This document shows positions 1-11,029 of a stretch of 64,000 bases of DNA, piece after piece. Both the position numbers and the translations under genes were made by a program. The notes beneath the pieces were generated by a model. The model worked only from the letters and a program-made list of their open reading frames with translations, was not told the DNA's origin and ran no database searches. Source of the DNA: Plazaster borealis (taxonomy: Eukaryota; Echinodermata; Asteroidea; Forcipulatida; Labidiasteridae); the NCBI GenBank assembly GCA_021014325.1, contig CM037463.1:1984001-2048000 (forward strand), written 5' to 3'. Every line of letters begins with the position of its first letter. The stretch's first letter is position 1.

Positions 1-301
1 GTTGAATGGTCAATCCAATTAATCACACAACGCAAGAGAACATTTTGCTTGAACATAAAGTGATATTGAATGACTGTTTTTGAGGAACTTTCAGTTTTGC
101 GCGAAATAGAATGAAGCAAAGTTTAAATTGACCGCTTATTTGCCGAAATAATTTGTCAATTTCATTGAACACGTACACACAGCTATCAATAATGATAATT
201 TATAGGTTATGATATCATCGCATTTTTTCGTGAAGGAAAACCAACAAAATGAACCTATAAGAAATAGCATTTTCTCGCAATTCAACTTTACGGTTATTTA
301 G
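1..301. other. Intronic AT-rich sequence upstream of exon 302-480
   Basis: No open coding segment or recognised repeat is visible. It ends in a moderately pyrimidine-rich stretch and an AG at 300-301, which I read as the 3' splice site of the exon that follows. It is therefore probably intron of the plus-strand gene entering from the left. Confidence 0.5.
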
Positions 302-480
302 AGAGGAGGCTACAGTCGTAGGTTTTATGATACAAGAGGGCGCTATGACTCCTTTCTTGGAAGACAGTTCTGTCACGAGGTGATGAGGTTGGGGAGTACG
401 AGGACCAGGTTTCTCTCAGACTTTCAAAGGACAGCACGAGGAGGAGGATACCCCAGTGAGGAGGATGACTTTGACGGCAG
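302..480 (+). CDS. Penultimate coding exon of an unrecognised plus-strand gene (5' part outside the window)
   Basis: The segment is bounded by an AG acceptor (300-301) and a CAG|GTGATT donor at 481. It is 179 nt long: 59 codons plus two bases (AG). The open frame reads RGGYSRRFYDTRGRYD at its start and continues with many Arg, Gly and aromatic residues, ending in an acidic patch PSEEDDFDG. Without splicing the frame would stop at TGA 482-484. With splicing, the leftover AG joins the T at 3465 to give Ser and the frame continues to a natural stop, so the phases match exactly. The basic, Ser/Arg-rich composition resembles a cytoplasmic or disordered C-terminal tail, but I recognise no domain or family. 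An alternative is that this is itself the last exon, ending at 484 with the AATAAA near 591 as its signal. The phase match makes the spliced form more likely. Confidence 0.6.
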
Positions 481-714
481 GTGATTTATAAATCATAGAC
501 CATCAAGTCTTCAACTGAAACATTTAAAGACAGTCTTAGCAATTGGTTACATTTTTGTTTTCAAACTAAACATTTCAAAACTACGTTTTCAATAAAACTC
601 AAAGACAGGATCAGGATTAGGACAAAGATAGGTCTTAAACATGTAAACTAAAATATCAACAACAACAAAAATCAACGTTAATCGAACAAATAATTATATT
701 ATAATTTGCATCTG

Positions 715-850
715 GGGTTCGTGGGTTCGAATCCCACCGATAGTAAGTATGTGGATCCCCCTAGGAGTCGGGAGGTATACTGAGTCTACAGTGTTTATCA
801 TACTTCGGTGTAAGGGTAAACAACACAGTATTGATATACAGTTAGTTTTG
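715..850 (+). repeat. tRNA-derived SINE fragment, family S4
   Basis: It starts with a Pol III B-box (GTGGGTTCGAATCCCACC at about 720-738). The body that follows has the landmarks 'GGAGTCGGGAGG', 'CTACAGTGTTTATCATAC' and 'CGGTGTAAGGGTAAAC'. The same order of B-box and body occurs in reverse at 53751-53880, which defines a family of at least two copies here. The 5' half with the A-box is missing. Confidence 0.65.
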
Positions 851-2420
851 AAAAATACAGGGTTACAATGTGCCCTCTACTCGATACGAGGTTTACGATG
901 TACGTAAATAAATTATTTATGAAACTGCATAGTTTTTAACCACAACGATGCGTAGTTGTGTAGTCCAAACTTGCAGTAAAATTCGTAGAATTTGAAGCCC
1001 AATCAGCATCTTATGACGCTTCCAGCGAGTTTTAAATAGATGGCAGATTCACATTGGTCCAGGTTGACTTGTACTACTTGATCGTAACATATATTCACCT
1101 CCTCGGACTGGAGACGTGCAAGTAGCTTCTATTTTTACGTGAGTTTGTTTTAATCTAGGTTTTTCCAGACATCTAAACTTATCATTTTTTTTGTCACATG
1201 ATTTCCAAGCATTTTTGGCTCTTTGTGTATTTGACTTAACCTTTTTTGAAAAAAGATAATACAATTTACGGCTGAAACTATGAAGAGGGCGCACTCCATA
1301 TTATCCTCAACGCCGCCTGGCAGAGTTGATGCATAGAGAATGTGCACGTGTTCTTTGATATCTCGTGAATTTTCTGTTCACGTCCGATTGGCTATTTCCA
1401 ATTCATTTTTTTCCCTGTTTTATGTTTTCGTATTCTCGTCGCTCGAGACAATTGTGAATACTCCTTTTGGTTTCAGAGAAAGCACGAGCTGATACACGAG
1501 ATGTTCGCCGATAATTTCATTGTCGAGTCCCGTGGATCCGCCGCCCTCACCTCCCCACCTCCCGCAGCTCTGGACGACAGTAGGCCTATCAATTGCGATT
1601 GTTTGTAAATCCATTATTTTGTTTTTGGATCAACTATTCCGCAGGCGTTTTCTTCGGAATAGAACTAAATCAACATTTGTGTTTGTTCCAACTACTTTGG
1701 TAGACATTTAAAGACACGTAATTGCAAAGTACAAGATCAAGATTTGTTTAAACAAAATTCCCTATAAACTGATCAAAAAAGAAGAAGAAATTGAACCAAA
1801 TTAAGACTGAAGAGAAAAATGGGAAAAAAAGGAAGGACAAATAAGAAGACAGGATGCGCAACGCGTAAAAAAAAAGAGCGGGCAGTCGACAGTGATGTGT
1901 CCTCGGACACAGCATAAAAAGTGGGATGTTGATGTTCGATAAACTCGGAAGAAGAACTTGTTTTAAAATCTTCTAAGGTTATTAGATATTATTGTGTTTT
2001 CAAGTGGACTTCAGGTTGTACTTAATGAACAACGTCAACTTGATGGAAGCCTGGCTTCCTCTGAAAGGACGAATAAAACATCAATATGCTTTCTCATTTG
2101 TATTGAAAACATTCCAGTGTAAAATTATAGCCTACATAATATTCAAGAATTACAGCTAGTATACTATTAAGTTGTAAACCGTAGAGGATGTTAATAACAG
2201 TCAGGGTGCTGTAATATTATTGAAATCAAATTTTTTAAATAAAATATATTTAACCAATAAATAAAATACAATAAAATAAAAATACAGCAAGACTCTTTGT
2301 GTACATTAGCAACATTGATTGCATTACTAAGACGATAAATATTTAATTCAATGTTGTTGTTGTTGTATTTTCGTATCATATGATGTTGATTGTTGATGAT
2401 TTTTTTATTTATTTTTTTAT

Positions 2421-2783
2421 TGTTTTTTAATGAGAGATCGCCTTATATCACAAGGCCGGACGCCACTTCAATGTGAGGACTACGCTTAACTGGGCTGTCG
2501 ACCCAAATCAACTGTCACCAGGGGCACGTTGCCACCTACTCATGGGGCTGAAACAGGGTTACCCCCTTCACAGTCCGTAAGGATGTAGGCATGGGTATCA
2601 TCCACTAGGAGCCTGGCTGGTTGAGCAGAATGCACTACCTACCCAACTTTTTACGAAGCAATTATGGTGAAGTGCCTTGCTCAAGGGTATAAGTGTCATG
2701 ACCGGGATTCGAACCCACACTCTGCTGCTGACAACATCGGAGCTTGGGTCCGTTGAGCTAGACCGCTCAGCCACGATATGCCA
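2421..2783 (-). repeat. tRNA-Leu-derived SINE, family S1, near full length
   Basis: Read on the minus strand, it starts with a tRNA-like head (A-box GTGGCTGAGCGG, B-box GGGTTCGAATCCCGG). A unique body follows that includes CCTTGAGCAAGGCACTTC and CCAGGCTCCTAGTGGATGAT, and the end is a short T/A-rich tail after CTCATT. It is collinear with the plus-strand copy at 58747-59135. The head is related to tRNA-Leu; the second copy keeps a well-paired anticodon stem with a CAA triplet. It is inserted in the intron of the left-hand gene. Confidence 0.9.
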
Positions 2784-2997
2784 TCAATTATTTATCGAAA
2801 TAAATGGAGTTGTATAACTTCACTAAGTGTAAAACAAAATAAAACGAAAATATATTAAATAGCGAATAATACATGTAAAAACTGAACGGGTTGTGTCATT
2901 TAGCCCTATCCGCACTCCTGGATCTGGTCCACTGGAAGGTTTGAAAGTAAATTAATTAAAATAAACAAATGAATAAATAAAAAGGGGATCTAAAAAA

Positions 2998-3072
2998 CAA
3001 AAACAAACAAACAAACAAACACCCAACACCCCACAACCCCAACAAACAAACAAACAAACAAACAAACAAACA
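2998..3072 (+). repeat. (AAAC)n microsatellite, two blocks
   Basis: Two runs of CAAA/AAAC units are separated by a short C-rich spacer. On the opposite strand it yields a meaningless Cys/Leu/Phe/Val repeat frame. Confidence 0.95.
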
Positions 3073-3464
3073 TGTTTTCGTTTGCCCGTTTTCAATTTTT
3101 CCAATGATGATTTGTCTCCAAAGAATTAAATATCTTCTCTGCGTCACTGCACCTACAAAGAACAAATTGCATACACCGTAAACCAAATTGTGTGTTTGTG
3201 AATGAAGCCAGAAGTTAGTTTTGCCAAAAATTTGATAAATTTGTCCGTGTCAAAGGTGGGAACAGTATGGATTGAAAAGACTGTGTTTATTAAGATAGGA
3301 CGCTTTCAATCGGCTTTAGTCTAGTGAAGTGCCGTACGCCAGATTGTTGATATCAGCAGATGCTGGTCCACGCTTTATTAAATGAAAACAAGCTCTGTCA
3401 AGATGACTCATTGATGTTTAAATAGTCTCTTTTTCCCCAACCACTCCCCCCCTGTCTATTTCAG

Positions 3465-3543
3465 TGAAGGTGTCTACGACCTCCAACTTCACCGATCTGG
3501 CAGTCTCCGCTCATCCTTTAACCAAGAAAGCATCACCCGATGA
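3465..3543 (+). CDS. Terminal coding exon of the left-hand plus-strand gene
   Basis: The exon follows a very good acceptor: a C/T-rich tract at 3428-3462, then AG at 3463-3464. Its first base completes a codon begun in the previous exon (AG+T = Ser). The frame then reads EGVYDLQLHRSGSLRSSF and six more residues before TGA at 3541-3543. The joined tail is acidic, then Ser/Arg-rich, and would suit a phosphorylated C-terminal tail. Sequence after the stop is moderately GC-rich and runs to an AATAAA at 3890, so I read about 3544-3910 as 3' UTR. A frame +1 to this one stays open to about 3609, but it does not match the phase of exon 302-480. The family is not recognised. Confidence 0.6.
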
Positions 3544-3910
3544 CGCGTCGCGCCGTCATTTCGACCGACTCCACGGTAGAACAGCTCGGCCGGCTAAGCC
3601 TCTCATTTAAACTGGCGACTGTGATTTCCTCCATGCTGCTTATCCAAATTAAGCAGTCAAATACCAACCCCAGCTAATTCACCAGGACAGCCATGATACC
3701 GAACGAGACAAAACTGCGAATTTTGTTTAACCGAGTGATAAATATTATCGGCTTGGCCGTCGCAACGGAAAACATTTTGACAAACCGGGCGACAAGCCGA
3801 AGAAGGCGTATCCTCGCCGGGGGTATAGACGGATATTACGGCGAGTCTTTCGCCTCCTATCGCGCTGATTTATTATAATGGCCTGTGCAAATAAATAGCT
3901 CTGATTGCAT
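3544..3910 (+). other. Probable 3' UTR of the left-hand gene
   Basis: It lies between the TGA at 3541-3543 and an AATAAA hexamer at 3890-3895. A 61-codon ATG frame (3693-3878) lies inside it. It is basic at its centre and has no recognisable domain, so I treat it as chance. Confidence 0.4.
3890..3895 (+). promoter_or_regulatory. AATAAA polyadenylation signal candidate
   Basis: This is a canonical hexamer about 350 nt after the inferred stop of the plus-strand gene, followed by T-rich sequence. It is the most plausible 3' end for that transcript. Confidence 0.4.
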
Positions 3911-4466
3911 TTATTTTCACTTGTCAGTGAATAACACTGGTGATGACATGGCCCTATTCTCAAGATAAACAGAGGGACTTTGTTGTGTTCTGGATTAAAC
4001 TGTTCCGTTGGGAGATACGTCACACGATAAATAGCCGACTCGGCAACATTTAAAGTACATTGACTCCAATCCACTGACTAGGGTGGCAAGCTTTTTGTAC
4101 TATATTTCTTAAATAAAATATCAGGTTTTTTATTTCAGAATTGAAAGAAGAGATACACTATTTTAATTAACCCAATTTGTTTAAATTATACAACGAACAT
4201 TAACAAAACAAAAATGTTGGCAAAACATTTTGCGGGTGTTCTTAATTACGATACGTTTAAAAACTTGTATAATAACGCATTTAATGAATTAATATCGGTC
4301 AATAAATGGTTGAAAAGTAAAAGTATATAATATATTGAAGTTTCTTCCAGCTGTTCTTTTAGTGTGTCTAAGAATTTCACAACGAATGGCAAGTTAATCT
4401 CATAATATGGATTGGTGAAGAAATTGGGGTGCTTGGGATGTTATCCAAGTATATTTGTTTGTTTAA
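3911..4466. other. Spacer with no recognised gene
   Basis: AT-rich sequence between the end of the left-hand gene and the first TTAA-flanked MITE. No coding exon or repeat is recognised. A minus-strand frame here has no domain. Confidence 0.4.
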
Positions 4467-4827
4467 AGGAACGTTACAGAACTGGTAATTAACATTTTCT
4501 TTAAGATCACAGATTTACATAAAACTTACACGGTCTAATGATGATGATAGTAGAAAACATCCCTAGAAATATGTCTGTCTGAAATGCCATATTTGATGAG
4601 AAGTAAATAAAACTAATTTCCGATTGGAGTTTATCGCTCATGAGCGTTTTCATGCATTGTATAACAAATGCAAATGTGTAATCGGTTTTCACTACTTTCT
4701 CGTGACCCAGATGGCCGATCGATCTCAAACTTTTACAGGTTTGTCAGTTTATGTATGGTGGATTATATAAAGTGCTTACACTGCCAGCAACTGTTTTGTT
4801 AGCAAAAACCAATTATGTAATGTTCCT
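4467..4827 (+). mobile_element. MITE family C, copy 1 (TTAA target)
   Basis: A 361-bp element with imperfect terminal inverted repeats (AGGAACGTTACAGAACTGG on the left, a GTTCCT end on the right), flanked by TTAA at 4463-4466 and 4828-4831. It is nearly identical along its length to 9198-9554 in the opposite orientation. It has no transposase, so it is non-autonomous. The internal landmark CGCTCATGAGCG is a perfect palindrome. Confidence 0.85.
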
Positions 4828-5327
4828 TTAATTCAAACTAAATAAATACAAATAAATAACTACAAATACAAACAGAAAAAAAGAAGAAGAAGAAAAGGGT
4901 TTATTCCGATAAGGCTTTTCAACCTAACAAAGTGTTACACCAAAATAACGTTAACTGGTTAAATCCCTGTTTTATGCGATTTGTTGTATGCTGTTGGAAA
5001 GCAAACAATAATAAAAACCTAAAACAAGATTTCTAAACTTTTCAATTTCAGATTGTGAACTCAAGACAACGGTAAGTAGGTAGTATTACCAATCCTCGTT
5101 GTAAAACCTTTTTGCTTTAAATGAACTTTCCATCAAGGAAAATGAAAAAAATATTATGCCAATTAAGATGCCCTGCACATTATTTAATTTAGTTTTATAG
5201 AAACGTGTCGAAAAATTACCGTTAAAAAAAAAGAAATTGTTCTCATCGTAATGACCTTTTCCCATGTAGTGCTTTTAAAATAATCTGTTACAAATTAGAG
5301 GATGAAAATGAATGCGACTTTCTTTAA

Positions 5328-5709
5328 AGGGTCTGTATACGTTTGGTAATTACTCATAAAATAAATGACAACACAAACTAACTTGGTAAGAAGTACGGCA
5401 GCTTCAGTATAAAGCATTTTTAGAACCATTTCACTTTGAAGTAATGTGTTTATGGGAAAAGATATTAGTTTTTATTCAAACAAATTTTAATTTGAGAAAC
5501 GTGTCTGTCCGAAACGTTTCTCAGATTGTCTATTCCGATTGCAGATTATTCTTCCTGCGTTGACATAACCGCTCCAGATTTTCGGTAATATCTCAAAAAC
5601 GCTACCACCTTTTGAAATGAAAATTTCAAATGTTAGTTTTACGGTATACATCTACAAGTAGATTGAAACAAAGAGTGGATTCCAATTACCAAACGTATAT
5701 ACAATCCCT
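5328..5709 (+). mobile_element. MITE family A, copy 1 (TTAA target)
   Basis: A 382-bp element starting AGGGTCTGTATACGTTTGG and ending CCAAACGTATATACAATCCCT, with TTAA at 5324-5327 and 5710-5713. The interior landmarks GTTTCTCAGATTGT, CCGCTCCAGATTTTC and CTACCACCTTTTGAAATGAA recur in copies at 17757, 27426 (reverse), 29919, 45127 and 50008. It has no coding capacity. Confidence 0.9.
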
Positions 5710-6659
5710 TTAAAGCAACGCTATTATATCTTACCTTTATACGTGTGACCTTTTTATGATGGATGTACGACCAGACATAATTCCTTTAAACCAAACTGTT
5801 TGGTTATTGGGTCTGAGTTTCATGAATAATTTAAGTATCTCAATTCATGTCCATGGAGAATTCCAAGGCGCTTTGTCGCTGCTTATAAGTCGCAACATCA
5901 ATTTGTACTTTCTGTTGGAGAAGCTAAACGTTACATCAATATCGGATTTCACGTAACTCCGGTTGCTTCAGTTCCATGTGTAATTTCGGACTAATGGGAT
6001 TATTCTGTCAAATGCAATCATGGGAGTAAAGATGGTCTAGTAACTGCGTCTATCAAAATGTTTTGGCAACAATTTTGTTTTACACGAGATTAAAACGTCT
6101 TTACTAAAAGTGTGTGTAGTTTCATAAACAAGTTTGGTCTGGTACCAATCTTCCTCGGAAGTGTTAGCAGTTTAATTAAGATATTGTGTGTTTTTGTTTA
6201 GGGTTTGTTTTTATTAAAATAATTTTTTTTAATAACAACAAATTACAACATTTGTTTAGTGCTTTGTTCTTGAAATCTTTACAAGGGACGAGGTGCACCA
6301 AATTAAGATTTGTCCTCATTGTTTATACATTACATTTCTACGGGTAATTTCTCGTAGGTCATGAAAGTTGGAGGATTTGAAATGAATGTTTTCCTTATTC
6401 GTTTTAATCAAACAAATGATAAGTTTTAACGTAGTGAGAACCGATATTCCTTCAAAGTGGTAAACGAGTACAGCTTCTCATCAGTCTTTAAAAATAAAAA
6501 TTACAGTTGAGCAGGAATAATTATAGTGACCAAACAATTTTTTAAAAAATAGCCTTCAATATCATCTTCAAAGTATTTGAAAAGGGTTCAATTCCGTTTA
6601 ACAATTTTCTGTCTGGTAAATTAATTATCAAGTAATAAACCACACGGGAAGCTGACTCG

Positions 6660-6840
6660 ATAATTTGTTTTAATAAATTGGGGGTGAATATTGACTAGAG
6701 CGGGACTTGAACCGGCAACCTCAAGATGAACGCGCTAGGGAGACCGCCAACATCAGGGCCAGATAGCTCAGTTGGTAGAGTGAGGCACAAATCCGGAGGT
6801 CGCAGGTTCAAGTCCCGCTCTATGTTTGTTCAAGCCAAAA
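6660..6840. repeat. Two tRNA-like SINE heads arranged head to head, family S2
   Basis: The plus-strand unit at about 6756-6826 has an A-box region (TAGCTCAGTTGGTAGAG) and a B-box (GGTTCAAGTCC). The anticodon arm is shortened and does not fold. Immediately left, on the minus strand (6694-6740), lies the 3' half of another tRNA-like unit with its own B-box (GGTTCAAGTCC). Short bodies flank both. The broken anticodon arm argues against working tRNA genes. Compare the single copy at 26685-26760. Confidence 0.7.
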
Positions 6841-6891
6841 TTAATTGTGCCAAAAAAGCTCACAATAACAATTATTTTGTGTGTCTTTTAA

Positions 6892-7257
6892 AGGTATCGT
6901 ACACGTTTGGTATTGACTCATAACAAATATTAGCATAAAAACCTACTTGGTAAAAAGCAACGGAGAGATGTTGATAGTATAACACATTGTAGGAAACGAC
7001 TCCCTCTGAAGTAACGTAGTGTTTGAGAAAGAGGTAATTTCTCACTAAAATAATAAAACTTCTTGCAAGAAGTTTTTTATTCCCATCTGAAAGCACACAA
7101 ATTTGTACAACAAGGGTGTCTTTTCTTTCATCATTTTCTTGCAACTTCGATAACCAATTGAGCCCAAATTTTAACAGGCTTGTTATTTTATGCATATGTT
7201 GGGATACAACAAGTGGGAACACTGGTCTTTGATAATTTCCAAACGTGTTCAGTGCCT
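6892..7257 (+). mobile_element. MITE family B, copy 1 (TTAA target)
   Basis: A 366-bp element with ends AGGTATCGTACACGTTTGG and CCAAACGTGTTCAGTGCCT and TTAA on both sides (6888-6891, 7258-7261). It has an internal hairpin around ACTTCTTGCAAGAAGT. Other copies are at 24470, 28475, 32453 and 34016. The long frame on the minus strand recurs in other copies only because the repeat recurs. Confidence 0.9.
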
Positions 7258-8000
7258 TTAAAACTGGACCGTTTTTCCCTCAAGAAGCTACTGGTTCTGA
7301 CTATAGTCTGTCTCCTTTCCTGGTCGACATCTACAACCAATAACAGTTCCTTGTCTAAGTACTGGATACTGAAAGTTGATACGGTGTTACTTTTTGGAGG
7401 CAAATGCTGGTATCGCCGGCGTTTATTTACATGAGAATGGTCTTACGGTCTTTAACACTAAAGCTTGGGCGGTGAGTACGATCATCCTTCATCGAGACCG
7501 GGTCTTTGTTCGATTCCGCCTCCACGGTTCCTCGTGGTTGGGAGCTTCACCGCTGACTTTCAACCTCTTAAAGGGATCGTTCATTATCAGTCAAATATGA
7601 AATAACTAAATACCAAACAGATTTCAAAATTGTTTTAATATGCTGATGAAAGTATTGAACATTATGCCTTGAGATACCATATGAAATAGATACAAAAAAC
7701 TTCCAGATGGGGAAGCAACTGCTCTTGGGAGAAATAACTACTGTTTTCAAAAACTTGTATTATAATGTAATGTGCGGTTGATTTTTATTATAGAAATTGC
7801 GCATTGCAAATTGTTATTATCAGAGTATTAACAATAAACTCAGTACAATGACCATTGCTTGTGTTATATGTTACACAGGGTGATACTTTTGTAACATCGT
7901 TATGCTCCCAAGAGAACTTTAGTGTTAACTGTTACTTTCAACAGTTTCTCTCTCCACAGTAGTGATTTTTGTTTTCAAATACCGCAGTAATTCCCCACCT
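7258..8000. other. Spacer left of the assembly gap
   Basis: No gene is recognised. Around 7508 there is a B-box-like GTTCGATTCC that could be a decayed SINE. In the evx model this stretch is intron 2 or downstream of the missing exon. Confidence 0.35.
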
Positions 8001-8500
8001 NNNNNNNNNNNNNNNNNNNNNNNNNNNNNNNNNNNNNNNNNNNNNNNNNNNNNNNNNNNNNNNNNNNNNNNNNNNNNNNNNNNNNNNNNNNNNNNNNNNN
8101 NNNNNNNNNNNNNNNNNNNNNNNNNNNNNNNNNNNNNNNNNNNNNNNNNNNNNNNNNNNNNNNNNNNNNNNNNNNNNNNNNNNNNNNNNNNNNNNNNNNN
8201 NNNNNNNNNNNNNNNNNNNNNNNNNNNNNNNNNNNNNNNNNNNNNNNNNNNNNNNNNNNNNNNNNNNNNNNNNNNNNNNNNNNNNNNNNNNNNNNNNNNN
8301 NNNNNNNNNNNNNNNNNNNNNNNNNNNNNNNNNNNNNNNNNNNNNNNNNNNNNNNNNNNNNNNNNNNNNNNNNNNNNNNNNNNNNNNNNNNNNNNNNNNN
8401 NNNNNNNNNNNNNNNNNNNNNNNNNNNNNNNNNNNNNNNNNNNNNNNNNNNNNNNNNNNNNNNNNNNNNNNNNNNNNNNNNNNNNNNNNNNNNNNNNNNN
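8001..8500. other. Assembly gap (500 N)
   Basis: Exactly 500 unknown bases, so the length is probably a placeholder. Frames that appear to cross it are artefacts of counting N as open. It is the best place for the missing third exon of evx, because no WFQN-coding segment was found elsewhere left of exon 2. Confidence 0.99.
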
Positions 8501-9197
8501 AAGGACGATCTTTCAACGCCGACTTATTTCCCATCCATTGACGTCGCCCGGAAATGGTCGCGAGACCTTTTGTGTCTGAACTCCGCTACTAACTTCTGCC
8601 TCTTTCGTGTTTAACTCCAGAAAATCCCCCCATAAGATATCTTTCTTTGACTAATGGCCGTAAGTGCCTTCTGAATTATGTAAATAAAGAAAGCTCGCTT
8701 ATTCTGATGAAATAGAATGCATTGGAAGCTTGATGAAGAGGCAAATTATCGAGAAAACCGATGATTCCATCCTGCTTCTTCGTTGAGACACAAAAAACTC
8801 CATTACGTTTCTGAGATAAAAACACCGAACCAAAATAACATGATACTAATTGAGTTTGAGAAGAAAAAAATGGAAACATGGGTAAATACACACGAGACAG
8901 TCCGAATAAAGCATTTGTCAAATAGCAGGATATAACATTATTATTTTGGAGATTATTGGTAATTTGATCGATGTATAAACTCTATCGATACCAATGATGA
9001 TCCGATGATGAGTGGCAGGATTGTCAGGGGCGGGACAAGGCAGAAGGGTTGGGGGAAGGGGAATGGACCCAACCTCGTCCCCATGGTTCACTTTATTTCC
9101 AGCCATGTTTACAATAGTAAACCCTGGGAGGGAAACTCCTTTTTGGACCCTAATTGGACAACGACTGGTGTACAAAAGTCTAACGTAAACATGTTAA
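8501..9197. other. Spacer right of the assembly gap
   Basis: No gene or family member is recognised. The first 80 bases are richer in CpG than the surroundings, which may mark the edge of a GC-rich unit lost in the gap. The minus strand here shows no homeodomain end. Confidence 0.3.
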
Positions 9198-9554
9198 AGG
9201 AACATTACAGAATTGGTTTTTGCTCACAAAACAGTGTAAGCACTTTATATAATCCACCATACACATAAACTGACAAACCTGTGGAAGTTTGAGATCGATC
9301 GGCCATCTGGGTCACGAGAAAATAGTGAAAAACCGATTACACATTTGCATGTGTTGTACAATGCATGAATAAAACGCTCATGAGCGATACACTCCAATCG
9401 GAAATTAGTTTTATTTATTTCTCATCAAATATGGCATTTCAGACAGAAATATTTCTAGGGATGTTTTCTACTATCATTATCATTAGACCGTGTAAGTTTT
9501 ATGTAAATCTGTGATCTTAAAGAAAATTTTAATTACCAGTTCTGTAACGTTCCT
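9198..9554 (-). mobile_element. MITE family C, copy 2 (TTAA target)
   Basis: A 357-bp element, the reverse-orientation partner of 4467-4827, with TTAA at 9194-9197 and 9555-9558. It shares the interior landmark CGCTCATGAGCG. The two copies 4.4 kb apart form a large inverted pair. Confidence 0.85.
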
Positions 9555-10180
9555 TTAAGTTGTACTCATTCAGTATTCACCATGTTCACAGTCAGACTAT
9601 TCTAATTTGCATACGTATCCAAACAATTTGGATATGCAAATGATCCAATACCAGGGTGAGAGAGCGGTCAACCTCGTACTGCTCGACACAACTTGGGGAC
9701 GAGGTTGGAATGGACCGTGCAAGTCTCGCGCAAATTCGAACTTCCAGGACCATTGTGGTCCCAACCATTATGGAGTTTTACGTGGGTGTGATTTTGTTTT
9801 GTCAAATGTTTTAGTTTCTCGTAGTTCATGGCTATGAAAATTATATATGTTGTTGGGAATGTAATACTAAGTGATTAACAATATGAAAGTAAAAATCAAT
9901 TCAACAAAATAACGAAGAAAACCCGAGAATAAGACTTGACCTCTGCCTACGGTTACTTGTAAACAAATATTAAGAATTTTGCCCGACTGATGGTCATGTT
10001 GTCATTAAACCTATAGACACACACATTCGGGCGTGATTGGCAAGAAACAATAAGCATCGTCGTCCCAAGTTTTAATTTATTTGTATAATACAAAATCTGA
10101 AAATTTATTATAACAACTTGCAATGTGTATTTTTAATTTTCAAGAATTTTGTATAATTATAATTTCAAAAAGAAGATTTA
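9555..10180. other. evx intron 2 or downstream spacer, no recognised gene
   Basis: AT-rich sequence with no exon. Octamer-like ATTTGCAT and ATGCAAAT words occur near 9604 and 9634. Confidence 0.35.
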
Positions 10181-10560
10181 ATTTTAAAGATACAGTCTTC
10201 GTTCAAGTCTTTTTCTCGTTTTCGATATGCTCGAGACTATGCCGATCTTATCGGTGGAGTTAGGAATATTCGGGTATTTAGCTGCAACTAAATGATACTT
10301 AGTTCTTCATCGCCTGGCGTAATGAGTCAAATATTATGCCAGGAAACTTGCATAATTAACTCAGGAACACTTCGACCCAGCTACCTAAATTGTATTGCAT
10401 TGATTATCCCATGGAAACGCTTTGACAACGTTTCTTGAAGTGTGTGCTTTCCCTCCAGAATGAAACATTTACACCATTAATAATAGGACTGCGTCGGGGA
10501 ACAATTCTGTCCAGCAACTTTGCATAATTAGCAACAAATTTAAACTAAACTTATTTTGTG
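10181..10560. promoter_or_regulatory. Candidate regulatory block in evx intron 2
   Basis: Non-repetitive stretch with compound POU/homeodomain-like words: TTGCATAATTA at about 10349 and again at about 10520. A hairpin, CCTGGCGTAAT then ATTATGCCAGG, surrounds an AP-1-like TGAGTCA at 10312-10342. Such features are common in developmental enhancers. Enhancer function is inference only. Confidence 0.25.
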
Positions 10561-10611
10561 CAAATAGGCCTGGCTGTTGCATACTGCTTACACCAAAAAG
10601 GACATATGGTA

Positions 10612-10706
10612 TAAATGCACAAAATGAGAAGTGGCCTGGCGTTTCGACCCTAGAAGCGAAAGACTCTGCTTCGAAACGTCAGGCCACTAACTCATTTTTG
10701 CATTTT
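10612..10706. repeat. Inverted repeat with GAAACGTCAGGCC motif
   Basis: Left arm about 10612-10656 and right arm about 10669-10706 pair over TGCA-AAATGAG, GTGGCC and GAAACG blocks. The words TCGAAACGTCAGGCCA also occur at 21427-21443, so this belongs to a dispersed family and not to a local terminator. Confidence 0.6.
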
Positions 10707-11029
10707 TAAAATGTGTCAATTTGCTTTTGAGTGTGAATGTATATCATTCGACTATATACTGGTTGTGATCGCTATACATCAGAAAGATACATTAATGACA
10801 ATACATGTTTAGAATCTGGGCTGCTAAAACTTCATGGGGGCAAGTAAAACACACAGTTTACTAGCCTGCTGGGCTACGGTACAAAAGTCTTAAGCGCAGG
10901 GACTGTTTTGAGTTTTTACAATCCCAATCAACATGATCAATGTGGCAATCGACTGTGACGGGTAGCTACGTAACTATAGGGTAAAGCTTTAGGGAGACAC
11001 AGGGGTGTGCACCATTTTTTTCTAGGGTG

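Larger units (their letters stand above)
481..3464 (+). other. Intron between the two terminal exons of the left-hand gene
   Basis: It begins GTGATT and ends with a strong pyrimidine tract and TTTCAG (3459-3464). It holds a tRNA-derived SINE fragment (about 715-850), an AT-rich stretch, a second and longer SINE in reverse orientation (2421-2783) and (AAAC)n microsatellites (2998-3072). Reading frames of 60-80 codons inside it are overlapping and show no domain. Confidence 0.5.

Noticed and set aside
2956..3186. Cys/Leu/Phe/Val-repeat protein
   Set aside because: Translation of the (AAAC)n microsatellite on the opposite strand.
6872..7222. 116-codon frame shared with three other loci
   Set aside because: All copies lie in MITE family B. 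Similarity is due to the repeat.
7938..8579. Long frames of about 200 codons on both strands
   Set aside because: They exist only because 500 N are counted as open. The real sequence contributes about 10-25 residues at each end.
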